Source: an uncultured Oscillospiraceae bacterium (GTDB taxonomy: Bacteria; Bacillota; Clostridia; Oscillospirales; Oscillospiraceae). Taken from it: 22,072 nucleotides of DNA. The notes under the pieces were generated by a model that saw only the letters and a list, made by a program, of their open reading frames with translations, did not search any database and had not been told where the DNA came from. The position numbers were made by a program, and so were the translations under genes. Positions 7,680 to 13,905 of the stretch are shown one piece after another; within the stretch, counting starts at the first letter, position 1; each line of letters opens with the position of its first letter. The stretch covers positions 1 to 22,072 of the forward strand of contig CAJUAC010000049.1 of NCBI GenBank assembly GCA_910583885.1, given 5' to 3'.

Positions 7680-7718
7680 CATTCTTTTTCTTGAAAGAAA
7701 AAGAATCAAAAAGAACTT
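7680..7718 (-). repeat. AT-rich palindromic repeat, copy 2 (left end of cassette)
   Basis: Read on the - strand it begins AAGTTCTTTTTGATTC and ends AAGAAAAAGAATG. Its internal hairpin pairs ATTCTTTTTCTT with AAGAAAAAGAAT. It is identical over 39 bases to copy 3 in the opposite orientation, and lies between HTH gene 7728-7976 and der. Confidence 0.85.
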
Positions 7719-7727
7719 TATAAAGGG

Positions 7728-7976
7728 TTATTGCGGGTCAATGCCGCCCAACGGGTCGTCTGTCCTGCCGAGAAGATAGTCAACGGAACAGTGTAGGCAG
7801 TCTGCTATTTTGGCAAAATTTAAGGTCAGTATATCAGCGCCGCCGCTGATTTTAGACACGGTGTTGATGCCTAAATCACAGTCGGAGAGAACTTCGCGCA
7901 AGGGTTTTCCCTGCTGTTTCGCACGTTCTCTTATCCTATCTGCAATTTTTTTTGAATCATAATGAAAATTTAACAT
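7728..7976 (-). CDS. Small HTH (XRE-like) transcriptional regulator
   Basis: An 82-residue protein consisting almost wholly of a helix-turn-helix domain: IADRIRERAKQQGKPLREVLSDCDLGINTVSKISGG, then LNFAKIADCLHCSVDYLLGRTDDP, the usual last helices of XRE domains in Clostridia. The ATG at 7976 is the preferred start (MLNFHYDSKK); in-frame ATG 7988 and GTG 7991 would add four or five residues and lie in the operator region. No strong ribosome site is visible. The start overlaps a divergent promoter/operator (7982-8009), suggesting self-regulation. The last 58 bases are nearly identical to the end of the next HTH gene (8348-8578), although the rest of the two proteins differs. Confidence 0.8.
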   Translation of the reverse strand: MLNFHYDSKKIADRIRERAKQQGKPLREVLSDCDLGINTVSKISGGADILTLNFAKIADCLHCSVDYLLGRTDDPLGGIDPQ

Positions 7977-7981
7977 AATTC

Positions 7982-8009
7982 TTGACATCACCGAATTAGG
8001 TGATATAAT
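7982..8009 (+). promoter_or_regulatory. Divergent promoter with operator-like palindrome in the spacer
   Basis: On the + strand TTGACA (7982-7987), a 16-base spacer and TATAAT (8004-8009) are both full consensus hexamers. The spacer carries the near-perfect palindrome ATCACCGAATTAGGTGAT (7987-8004, 16 of 18 positions symmetric). It starts at the 5' end of the HTH gene 7728-7976, so that HTH protein is the likely binder (inference). The promoter faces a stretch with no convincing gene. Confidence 0.65.
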
Positions 8010-8347
8010 ATTTCCGTAGACAACAATGACTGATTATAGCGGAAGATCTCAGAACTGTAAAGAAGCAGTCAACAAACAAAAGAAAATCTCCTCTAAGAGG
8101 AAAGCACTTCCCGGACGGAATACATAGATGGGTCTGCCGGGTCGAGGGCCGGCAGGCGAAGTTGGTTAACCGCCATCTGACAGGAGGACGCGGGCTATTC
8201 AGCGGCAGAAAGCCTTACAAGTCATTGCCGGACTTCCGCGGAGGGGTTCTTAGGGGCAGAGCCCCTAAGCGGCGTTTTGGTTCCTTTGCCGCTGGTGGCA
8301 AAGGAACCGCGGGTCCGGGGCGCGGAGCCCCGGGGCTGTCGATTGAA
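8010..8347 (+). other. Gene-poor stretch with three consecutive hairpins
   Basis: No convincing gene is seen. A 33-codon reading frame (ATG 8026, stop 8125-8127) encodes a basic peptide with KQKKISSKRK near its C-terminus, close behind the promoter at 7982-8009, but it lacks a ribosome site. Three hairpins follow: CTTAGGGGC/GCCCCTAAG (8249-8269), GGTTCCTTTGCC/GGCAAAGGAACC (8279-8308) and CCGGGGC/GCCCCGG (8315-8333). All stems are perfect. They look like intergenic repeat elements or part of a structured RNA. Confidence 0.5.
8249..8333. repeat. Block of three tandem perfect hairpins
   Basis: Stems of 9, 12 and 7 base pairs, separated by 9 and 6 bases, GC-rich and without T-tracts. They do not look like classical terminators. 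The style (GAGCCCC and TTTGCC repeats) is that of dispersed REP-like intergenic elements. Only one copy is in the window, so repetition in the genome is an inference. Confidence 0.55.
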
Positions 8348-8578
8348 TCAATTGGGGTCAATGCCGCCCAATGGGTCGTCTGTCCTGCCGAGAAGATAGT
8401 CAACAGAGCAGTTTAAATAGTCGGCAATCAAAACCAGATTGCCAGAATAAATTTTTGAAGTGGGTTTCCTTTTCCATTCAGTAAACAAACTATTTGATAT
8501 TCCAGTATCTTTGGCCATCCGATAGGGTGTAATCCCCCGATCTTCTATGATTTTCAGAATAATCTCGCTGTGTTCCAT
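8348..8578 (-). CDS. Small HTH (XRE-like) transcriptional regulator
   Basis: A 76-residue HTH protein: IILKIIEDRGITPYRMAKDTGISNSLFTEWKRK forms the helix-turn-helix, followed by LVLIADYLNCSVDYLLGRTDDP. The start at 8578 has GAGGTAG five bases upstream. It diverges from the DUF6809-like gene at 8652, with the symmetric site TCCAAAGTTTTGGA (8598-8611) between them. Its C-terminal CSVDYLLGRTDDPLGGIDP is the same as that of the HTH gene at 7728-7976, and the DNA there matches at 55 of 58 positions. The middle and N-terminal parts of the two proteins are unlike. It is probably a repressor of its own region; the target is not known. Confidence 0.82.
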   Translation of the reverse strand: MEHSEIILKIIEDRGITPYRMAKDTGISNSLFTEWKRKPTSKIYSGNLVLIADYLNCSVDYLLGRTDDPLGGIDPN

Positions 8579-8597
8579 TTACTACCTCACAAAACAA

Positions 8598-8611
8598 TCC
8601 AAAGTTTTGGA
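8598..8611. promoter_or_regulatory. Symmetric operator-like site between divergent genes
   Basis: TCCAAAGTTTTGGA has six-base arms around two central bases and sits in the 73-base gap between the HTH gene (-) and the DUF6809-like gene (+). TATACT (8613-8618) directly next to it could be a + strand -10 box, but no good -35 is seen. Binding by the HTH protein is inference. Confidence 0.4.
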
Positions 8612-8651
8612 CTATACTATAGGTACCACTAAGATATAAGGAGGCCCCACT

Positions 8652-8894
8652 ATGATCGACATGATAAGAGAAATCTATGAAAGCGGATTCTACGAAGACC
8701 GCCAATGTTCGGAAAAGTACCTTGCTCTATGTGAAAAAGAAGCTGCCGTCATGGACAAAGTGCAGTCCATTATAGGTCTGGATATGGTAAGTGAAATCGG
8801 TGCTGCCCAAACGGCGGTTGCCAACGAAGAAAATCTGGACTGGTTCCGCCGGGGTTTCCGCCTGGGGGCATCCCTCATGCTGGAGCTGCGGTAA
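8652..8894 (+). CDS. Small DUF6809-like protein
   Basis: An 80-residue acidic helical protein with no catalytic motif. The end FRRGFRLGASLMLELR matches the closing pattern of the DUF6809 family, small proteins common next to XRE regulators and in mobile regions of Oscillospiraceae. The recognition is from memory of that pattern and is moderately sure. An AAGGAGG site 7 bases before the ATG gives confidence in the start and that it is translated. It diverges from the HTH gene at 8348-8578 and is followed by the right-hand 39-bp inverted repeat. Its function is unknown. Confidence 0.8.
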   Translation: MIDMIREIYESGFYEDRQCSEKYLALCEKEAAVMDKVQSIIGLDMVSEIGAAQTAVANEENLDWFRRGFRLGASLMLELR

Positions 8895-8915
8895 ATACCA
8901 TATCAGCGTCGTTTC

Positions 8916-8954
8916 AAGTTCTTTTTGATTCTTTTTCTTTCAAGAAAAAGAATG
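8916..8954 (+). repeat. AT-rich palindromic repeat, copy 3 (right end of cassette)
   Basis: The exact reverse complement of copy 2 over 39 bases. The hairpin ATTCTTTTTCTT / AAGAAAAAGAAT is included. It ends 8 bases from the stop codon of the radical SAM gene. It could also serve as a weak terminator between the convergent DUF6809-like and radical SAM genes. Confidence 0.85.
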
Positions 8955-8962
8955 ACTGCCCC

Positions 8963-10261
8963 CTATTTCCTCCCCAGAATCGCATCCAGCAGGTCAAAAC
9001 CATCCTGCTCCACCACCGTCACCGGTACCCCCAGTTCCCGCTCTACATCGGACACGTGGAGGTCGTCCAGAAACACATCCCCGCCGTGGCGGAGCATATT
9101 CACCGGAATCAGCAGGCGGCTCCCCAGCTCCCGGCCCTTGAGCTGGGCAATCAAATCCCCGCCAGTCACCAGCCCCGCCACATCTATCGTGTGGCCAAAA
9201 AAGTCGTTTTTAATAGCGATAACCTGGCCGGTAACACCGGCCTTCTCCTGTGCCTTGCCTGCCAGCGCCTGGAGATAGGGCTGCGCGCTCACACCTGTGG
9301 CAATGGTATAGGGGGAGGCGTCCACGCCTCCATCCTCCAGCCGTAGCCCCGCCTCAAACTCACTGATCAGGCTGCGCAGCATCCCCACGCCATTCTCCAG
9401 CTGTACATAGTCCTCGTAGTAGTCCTCCTCTGGCAGTTCCCGGCCCGCCCGGATATACAGCTCGTCAGAGCAGAAGAACACCCGGGAGCCCTGCTGTGCC
9501 AGACACTTTGCGCCGAAAGCGTCTACCTGGTCAATGGCCGCGCCCGCCTCCGCCGGGCCCACGGGGCGCAGCTTCGCCAGCCCCTCCCGGTACTTGGTCA
9601 GCCCTACCGGCACGATGGAGCAGCTGGCGAACCCCCACGCGGCCATATCCTCCATGGTCCGCTGGAGCTGGTCGCCGTCGTTGAAGCCGGGGCACAGTAC
9701 AATCTGCCCGTTCATGACGATGCCCGCCCGGCCAAAGGCTTTCATGTGCTCCAGGCTCTCCGCCCCGGCCTTGCTGCCCAGCAGGGCAGAGCGGAGCTTG
9801 GGATCTGTAGCGTGGACGGAAACATTGATCGGGCTGATGCGCAGGTCAATAATCCGCTGTACCTCCCGGGGGGAGAGGTTGGTCAGGGTGATATAGTTGC
9901 CCATGAGGAAACTGAGCCGGGCGTCATCGTCCTTGAAATAGAGGGTGTCCCGGCAGTCCGGGGCCATCTGGTCGACGAAGCAGAACAGGCAGTGGTTGCT
10001 GCAAGGCTTGGGTACATCCATCAGGTAGGTTTCAAAATTCAGCCCCAGCTCCTCCGCCTCCGGCTTTTTCACCCGCAGGGTACGCTGCGTGCCATCCTCC
10101 GCCTCCAGCACCAGAGACGGGTTCCGGTCATAGCCGAAAAAACGGTAGTCCAGCACGTCTGTGATGGCATGGGCGTTGATGGAACGTAAAATTTCCCCCG
10201 GCCGCACCCCGGCCCGCTCTGCCGGGGAACCGGGGTCAATCGATGTGACAACTGTATGCAT
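8963..10261 (-). CDS. PDZ-containing radical SAM protein with DUF512 domain (TIGR03279 type)
   Basis: A 432-residue protein with an N-terminal PDZ-like domain (residues 1-65, DPGSPAERAGVRPGEILRSINA), then the radical SAM cysteine cluster C87-x3-C91-x2-C94 (PCSNHCLFCFVDQ), then a C-terminal DUF512 region. It is widespread in Firmicutes and Cyanobacteria, often next to der; the substrate is not established. The start at 10261 (MHTVV) is chosen because AGGAGG lies just upstream and a promoter sits at 10295-10323; an upstream extension of the frame would run through that promoter. Conserved YITLTNL and VSVHATDP mark the SAM barrel. It was probably once first in a radical SAM-der-plsY-gpsA operon. 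Confidence 0.93.
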   Translation of the reverse strand: MHTVVTSIDPGSPAERAGVRPGEILRSINAHAITDVLDYRFFGYDRNPSLVLEAEDGTQRTLRVKKPEAEELGLNFETYLMDVPKPCSNHCLFCFVDQMAPDCRDTLYFKDDDARLSFLMGNYITLTNLSPREVQRIIDLRISPINVSVHATDPKLRSALLGSKAGAESLEHMKAFGRAGIVMNGQIVLCPGFNDGDQLQRTMEDMAAWGFASCSIVPVGLTKYREGLAKLRPVGPAEAGAAIDQVDAFGAKCLAQQGSRVFFCSDELYIRAGRELPEEDYYEDYVQLENGVGMLRSLISEFEAGLRLEDGGVDASPYTIATGVSAQPYLQALAGKAQEKAGVTGQVIAIKNDFFGHTIDVAGLVTGGDLIAQLKGRELGSRLLIPVNMLRHGGDVFLDDLHVSDVERELGVPVTVVEQDGFDLLDAILGRK

Positions 10262-10294
10262 AACGCCTCCTGGCTGGAAAAGTCCTTGTTTATG

Positions 10295-10323
10295 AGTATA
10301 CTGTAAATCTTCCCGCTTTTCAA
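10295..10323 (-). promoter_or_regulatory. Sigma-A promoter of the radical SAM gene
   Basis: On the - strand TTGAAA (10323-10318), 17 bases, TATACT (10300-10295), about 33 bases before the ATG. It also rules out longer versions of the protein. Confidence 0.75.
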
Positions 10324-10397
10324 TACAAAAATCCGCGGTGAGGGCCAAAAGCCCCCACTGTTTTGCTGTTTTCCGCCGGGTGGGCGGCGGCAATGCG

Positions 10398-10433
10398 AAA
10401 AAACCGGCCGGGGACGTTTCCGTTCCCGGCCGG
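10398..10433 (-). terminator. Terminator of the AGE epimerase gene
   Basis: On the - strand CCGGCCGGGAACG pairs with CGTCCCCGGCCGG (one mismatch) around a GAAA loop, followed by six T (10403-10398). It lies 10 bases after the epimerase stop codon. Confidence 0.88.
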
Positions 10434-10442
10434 CCGCCTGAT

Positions 10443-11645
10443 TTATCGGGCCAGAATCTCGCTGATCATGGTGTCAACCAGGATCATGCTGCGGGGCATG
10501 TGGAAGGGGCCCTTGAAGGTGCTGCCCTTGGTGCTGGGCTGGGTGGGCAGGCCGTCCCGGCGGAGATAGCCGTACCACTCGCCATAGTCCGGGTCGGCAA
10601 AGTGCTCCTTGCAGTAGCCGAGGGTTTTGTAGAACCAGTCCAGATACTTCTCGTCCCCGGTGTCGCGGTAGAGCATCATGGAGGCAATCAGGATTTCATT
10701 GTGGGGCCACCACAGCTTCATGTCGTGCTCGTAGGCCTCCGGCGGCTTGCCCAGGGCGTCGATGAAGTAGAGCAGCCCGCCGTACTCCTGGTCCCAGCCG
10801 GCGTTGATGGCCCAGTCAAAGATCTCGGCCGACTTCTTCACCAGCTCCGTGTCCCCGGTGCGCTTGGCGTGCTCCAGAAGGAACCAGACGCCCTCAATGT
10901 CGTGGCCGGGGTTCACGGTGCGGCCCTCGGTGTAGTAGAGGCGGGGCGAGCCGTCCTCGGCCACATTCTCCAGCACGCATTTCAGATCCGGCTTGACGTG
11001 GTAGCGGAAAATCTCGTCCACACACTGGGCGGCTCGCTCCTCATAGAGGGCCTTCCGCTCCGGGTCCGTGCGCAGCATCACGCCGGTGACATTGAGGATA
11101 ATCATCGGGATGCCGAAGGCCCGGCCCGTGCGGGTCTCCGGGATGGTCTTGGGCCCCAGGCCGGTGGGGTCTGCCATGCCCCGGCTCAGGTCCCAGTAGA
11201 GGTCATAGGCCTGCCGGGCCCGCTCCAGGCGCTTGCGCTCCCCGGTCACGCCGTAGTATTCCGCGTTTGCCACCGCGCAGAATGCCTCGGAGAAGTAGTA
11301 GCGCCGCTGGCGCAGGGGCTTGCCCTCGGCGGTGACGGTGAAGTACATCCGCCCGCCGGCCTCCTGGTTGAAGCAGTGCTCCTCCATGAAGTCCAGGCAG
11401 CTGCGGCTGGCCTCCAGCCACTCGGGCTTTGTGCCGTAGGTGTGGCACAAAAAGGCGTAGATCCACCCGCAGCGGCCCTGCATCCACACGCTTTTGTCCG
11501 TGGAGTAAATTTCGCCCTTCCGGTCCAGGCAGGTGTACACGCCGCCGTGCTCCCGGTCCATGCCGTTTTTCAGCCAGAAATCCGCCGAGCGGTCCAGCTC
11601 AGCCCGTACCCAGCTCTGGGCCTCCTGTAATTTTTGCCGATCCAT
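10443..11645 (-). CDS. AGE family epimerase/isomerase (N-acylglucosamine 2-epimerase-like)
   Basis: A 400-residue (alpha/alpha)6-barrel protein of the family that epimerises sugars at C2 (GlcNAc/ManNAc, cellobiose) or isomerises mannose to fructose. Landmarks are KSVWMQGRCGWIYAFL (51-66), NPGHDIEGVWFLLEHA with the family histidine H248, AGWDQEYGGLLYFID, and the C-terminal DYGEWYGYLRRDG. There is no signal peptide, so it is cytoplasmic. A GAGAGG site precedes the ATG. It diverges from a ROK-like gene; a kinase-type partner would fit mannose or N-acylmannosamine use, but the substrate cannot be told from sequence. It has its own promoter (11698-11726) and terminator. Confidence 0.93.
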   Translation of the reverse strand: MDRQKLQEAQSWVRAELDRSADFWLKNGMDREHGGVYTCLDRKGEIYSTDKSVWMQGRCGWIYAFLCHTYGTKPEWLEASRSCLDFMEEHCFNQEAGGRMYFTVTAEGKPLRQRRYYFSEAFCAVANAEYYGVTGERKRLERARQAYDLYWDLSRGMADPTGLGPKTIPETRTGRAFGIPMIILNVTGVMLRTDPERKALYEERAAQCVDEIFRYHVKPDLKCVLENVAEDGSPRLYYTEGRTVNPGHDIEGVWFLLEHAKRTGDTELVKKSAEIFDWAINAGWDQEYGGLLYFIDALGKPPEAYEHDMKLWWPHNEILIASMMLYRDTGDEKYLDWFYKTLGYCKEHFADPDYGEWYGYLRRDGLPTQPSTKGSTFKGPFHMPRSMILVDTMISEILAR

Positions 11646-11697
11646 CGTTTTCGACCTCTCTTCCTTCTGTTATGTCGTGGGTTCCAGTGGTAGATCT

Positions 11698-11726
11698 ATT
11701 GTAGCATTTTCAAAAAGCTTTTGCAA
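11698..11726 (-). promoter_or_regulatory. Promoter of the AGE epimerase gene
   Basis: On the - strand TTGCAA (11726-11721), 17 bases, TACAAT (11703-11698). The spacer includes the palindrome AAAAGCTTTT, which might take part in sugar control (inference). Confidence 0.6.
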
Positions 11727-11759
11727 TCCGGGCAATTCCGAAAAAATTTTGGTTTCTAG

Positions 11760-11788
11760 GTGACAGAATCAAAAAAACATGGTAGAAT
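11760..11788 (+). promoter_or_regulatory. Promoter of the ROK-like gene
   Basis: GTGACA (11760-11765), a 17-base A-rich spacer and TAGAAT (11783-11788). It lies about 59 bases before the chosen ATG at 11847 and argues against the longer frame that begins at 11760. Confidence 0.6.
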
Positions 11789-11846
11789 GGGGAAACAACG
11801 CGCGGCGGGCCGACGCCGGCGACTTATGAAGTTGGAGGAAAACGAC

Positions 11847-13229
11847 ATGAACAGATTTGGTATCTCTGTGGAGCTCAAGCACGTCCCTCCCCTGGACCCT
11901 GAGTTTATCCCCCTGCTGCGCTTCAACCGCGCTTTCCTGGCGGACGCGAAAAAGCCGGTGGGCATCGCTGTGGAGCGGGCCGACGGCCAGATGGCCGCCT
12001 GCCACACCTTCATCCACGGCACGCCGGAGATGGCGGAGGCGGACCACTACTACATCAACCGCCTGGTCAAGACCATCCTGTGGATGAAGGGCGGATTCAA
12101 GATCTATGTCAGCGGCGACGCGGACACCTGCGCATACCTGCGCAGCGTCTACTGCGCAGGCGGCGGGCAGGAGTTCGACTGGGACTACATGGCCAGCGTC
12201 TTTGAGCACCCCTTCGAGGTCGTGGAGGTGGAGGAGCTCCCCGCGGCCAAGGATTCCCCCAAGGCCATGGGCGGGCACCTGGAGGGCTGCCGCATCGGCT
12301 TTGACGCAGGCGGCAGCGACCGGAAGGTCTCCGCGGTCATCGACGGCGAGACGGTCTACTCCGAGGAGGTTGTCTGGTTCCCCAAGATCAACTCCGACCC
12401 CGACTACCACTATGAGGGCATTGTAGCGGCCCTGAAGTCCGCCGCTGAGCACATGCCCCGGGTGGACGCGGTGGGCGTCAGCTCCGCCGGTGTGTTCATC
12501 AACAACCGCACCATGAATGCTTCCCTCTTCCTCCAGGTCCCCAAGGAGATCTATGACGCGAAGGTAAAGGATATCTACATCCGGGCCATCACCGACACAT
12601 TTGGCGACGTGCCCTACTCCGTCATCAATGACGGCGACGTCTCCGCCCTGGCCGGGGCGATGAGCCTCAATGACAACAGCGTGCTGGGCATCGCCATGGG
12701 CACCAGCGAGGCGGTGGGCTACGTGGACGAGCAGGGCCGCATCACCGGCTGGCTCAATGAGCTGGCCTTTGTCCCCGTGGACGCCCAGCCCGACGCCATG
12801 CGGGATGAGTGGAGCGGCGACATCGGCTGCGGCGTGAAGTACTTCTCCCAGGACGGCGTCATCAAGCTGGCCCCCCGTGCCGGTATCGAGCTGGACGAGA
12901 GCCTCAGCCCCGCTGAGAAGCTGAAGGTTGTCCAGAAGCTGATGGAGGAGGGCAGCGAGGCTGCCGCCAAGGTCTATGAGTCTATCGGCGTATACCTGGG
13001 GCACACCCTGGCCTACTACCACGACCTCTACGGCTGCCGCCATGTGCTGCTGCTGGGCCGCGTGATGAGCGGGAAGGGCGGAGATCTGATCCTGGAGACC
13101 GCCAAGAAGGTCCTGGCCGGGGAGTATCCGGAGCTGGAGGGCAAGATCGTCCCCGAGCTGCCGGATGAGAAGTTCCGCCGTGTGGGGCAGTCCATGGCTG
13201 CCGCCAGCCTGCCCGAGCTGAAGAAGTAA
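11847..13229 (+). CDS. ROK-like sugar kinase/regulator family protein with N-terminal extension
   Basis: A 460-residue cytoplasmic protein. From about residue 148 it follows the ROK/actin-like ATPase fold: GFDAGGSDRKVSAVIDG (phosphate-1 motif, normally DxGGTxxK), AVGVSSAGVFINN, VINDGDVSALAGAM (catalytic Asp position) and LGIAMGTSEAVGYV (phosphate-2). The cysteine-rich zinc motif of typical ROK proteins is not seen; only one cysteine remains, in GDIGCGVKYF. The first ~145 residues form an extra domain I cannot assign. The ATG at 11847 has GGAGG 8 bases upstream. It diverges from the AGE epimerase, suggesting that it phosphorylates or senses a related sugar. The fold call is firm; the activity is not. 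Confidence 0.85.
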   Translation: MNRFGISVELKHVPPLDPEFIPLLRFNRAFLADAKKPVGIAVERADGQMAACHTFIHGTPEMAEADHYYINRLVKTILWMKGGFKIYVSGDADTCAYLRSVYCAGGGQEFDWDYMASVFEHPFEVVEVEELPAAKDSPKAMGGHLEGCRIGFDAGGSDRKVSAVIDGETVYSEEVVWFPKINSDPDYHYEGIVAALKSAAEHMPRVDAVGVSSAGVFINNRTMNASLFLQVPKEIYDAKVKDIYIRAITDTFGDVPYSVINDGDVSALAGAMSLNDNSVLGIAMGTSEAVGYVDEQGRITGWLNELAFVPVDAQPDAMRDEWSGDIGCGVKYFSQDGVIKLAPRAGIELDESLSPAEKLKVVQKLMEEGSEAAAKVYESIGVYLGHTLAYYHDLYGCRHVLLLGRVMSGKGGDLILETAKKVLAGEYPELEGKIVPELPDEKFRRVGQSMAAASLPELKK

Positions 13230-13269
13230 GCCGCCTGCCCGCCGGGGCATAGCAAAGGAGACACGCACC

Positions 13270-13905
13270 ATGACAGAGACAGAATCCGGGCGCAGGCGGA
13301 TGCGGCTACGGACCAGGCTGCTGCTGGTTTTGGCGGCAGTGGTGCTGGTGTGCGGGGCCATGCTGGCTGCATTCCTGCTGGGCCTGCGCCAGGGCGGGCA
13401 GGAGGAGACGCCGGTAATCACCAGCGACCTGCTGGGGGAGCGGCTGCGCTCCGCCCAGGAGCTGGTGACGGTGGCCTACTACTACACCAACATGGGCCGC
13501 TTTGAGAACCATGTAGATTTCTACGGCTGGAAGGTCCCCCTCACAACCAAGAGCTTCATTGTCTCCTATGATGGGGTCATCAAGGCGGGGGTTGACCTCA
13601 GCGGTGTGGAGGTGGAGGTAGACGAGACCGGGAAGACGGTGACGGTAACGCTGCCGGACAGCGGCATCCTATCCCACGAGATCCCGGAGGATAGCATTGA
13701 GGTGTTTGACGAGAGCGACAACATCTTCAATCCCATCACCATTGAGGACTACACCGGGTTTACCCGGGACGAGAAAGCCGCCATGGAGCAGCGGGCTATT
13801 GACAACGGCCTTCTCACCAGCGCCGACGAGCAGGCCCGCAACGCAGTGGACTCCCTGCTGCGCCTTATGCCGGGGATGGAGGGCTACCAGCTGAACATGC
13901 AATAG
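13270..13905 (+). CDS. DUF4230 domain membrane-anchored protein
   Basis: A 211-residue protein with a basic N-terminus (residues 1-16, RRRMRLRTR), one membrane segment (17-40, LLLVLAAVVLVCGAMLAAFLLG) and an extracytoplasmic DUF4230 domain (about 50-205: LVTVAYYYTNMGRFEN, VSYDGVIKAGVDLSGVEVEVD, VTLPDSGILSHEI). The function is unknown; the family is widespread in gut Firmicutes. AAGGAG lies 9 bases before the ATG. It starts 40 bases after the ROK-like stop and is probably co-transcribed with it, though a link to sugar use is not evident. A weak A/T-rich inverted repeat (CCCTTT...AAAGGG) follows the stop. Confidence 0.88.
   Translation: MTETESGRRRMRLRTRLLLVLAAVVLVCGAMLAAFLLGLRQGGQEETPVITSDLLGERLRSAQELVTVAYYYTNMGRFENHVDFYGWKVPLTTKSFIVSYDGVIKAGVDLSGVEVEVDETGKTVTVTLPDSGILSHEIPEDSIEVFDESDNIFNPITIEDYTGFTRDEKAAMEQRAIDNGLLTSADEQARNAVDSLLRLMPGMEGYQLNMQ

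Larger units (their letters stand above)
7680..8954. mobile_element. Candidate inserted cassette bounded by perfect 39-bp inverted repeats
   Basis: The 39 bases at 7680-7718 are the exact reverse complement of those at 8916-8954. Between them lie two HTH genes, a DUF6809-like gene and a block of three hairpins. The cassette sits between der and the radical SAM gene, which are usually adjacent. No transposase or integrase is encoded inside, and no target-site duplication is evident outside the repeats. It could therefore be a non-autonomous element, a recombination product between two members of a common repeat family, or simply a region flanked by two oppositely oriented repeats. Confidence 0.35.

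Noticed and set aside
11769..13421. 550-codon frame on the - strand opposite the ROK-like gene
   Set aside because: An antisense shadow of a high-GC gene; His/Leu/Val-rich without recognisable domains.
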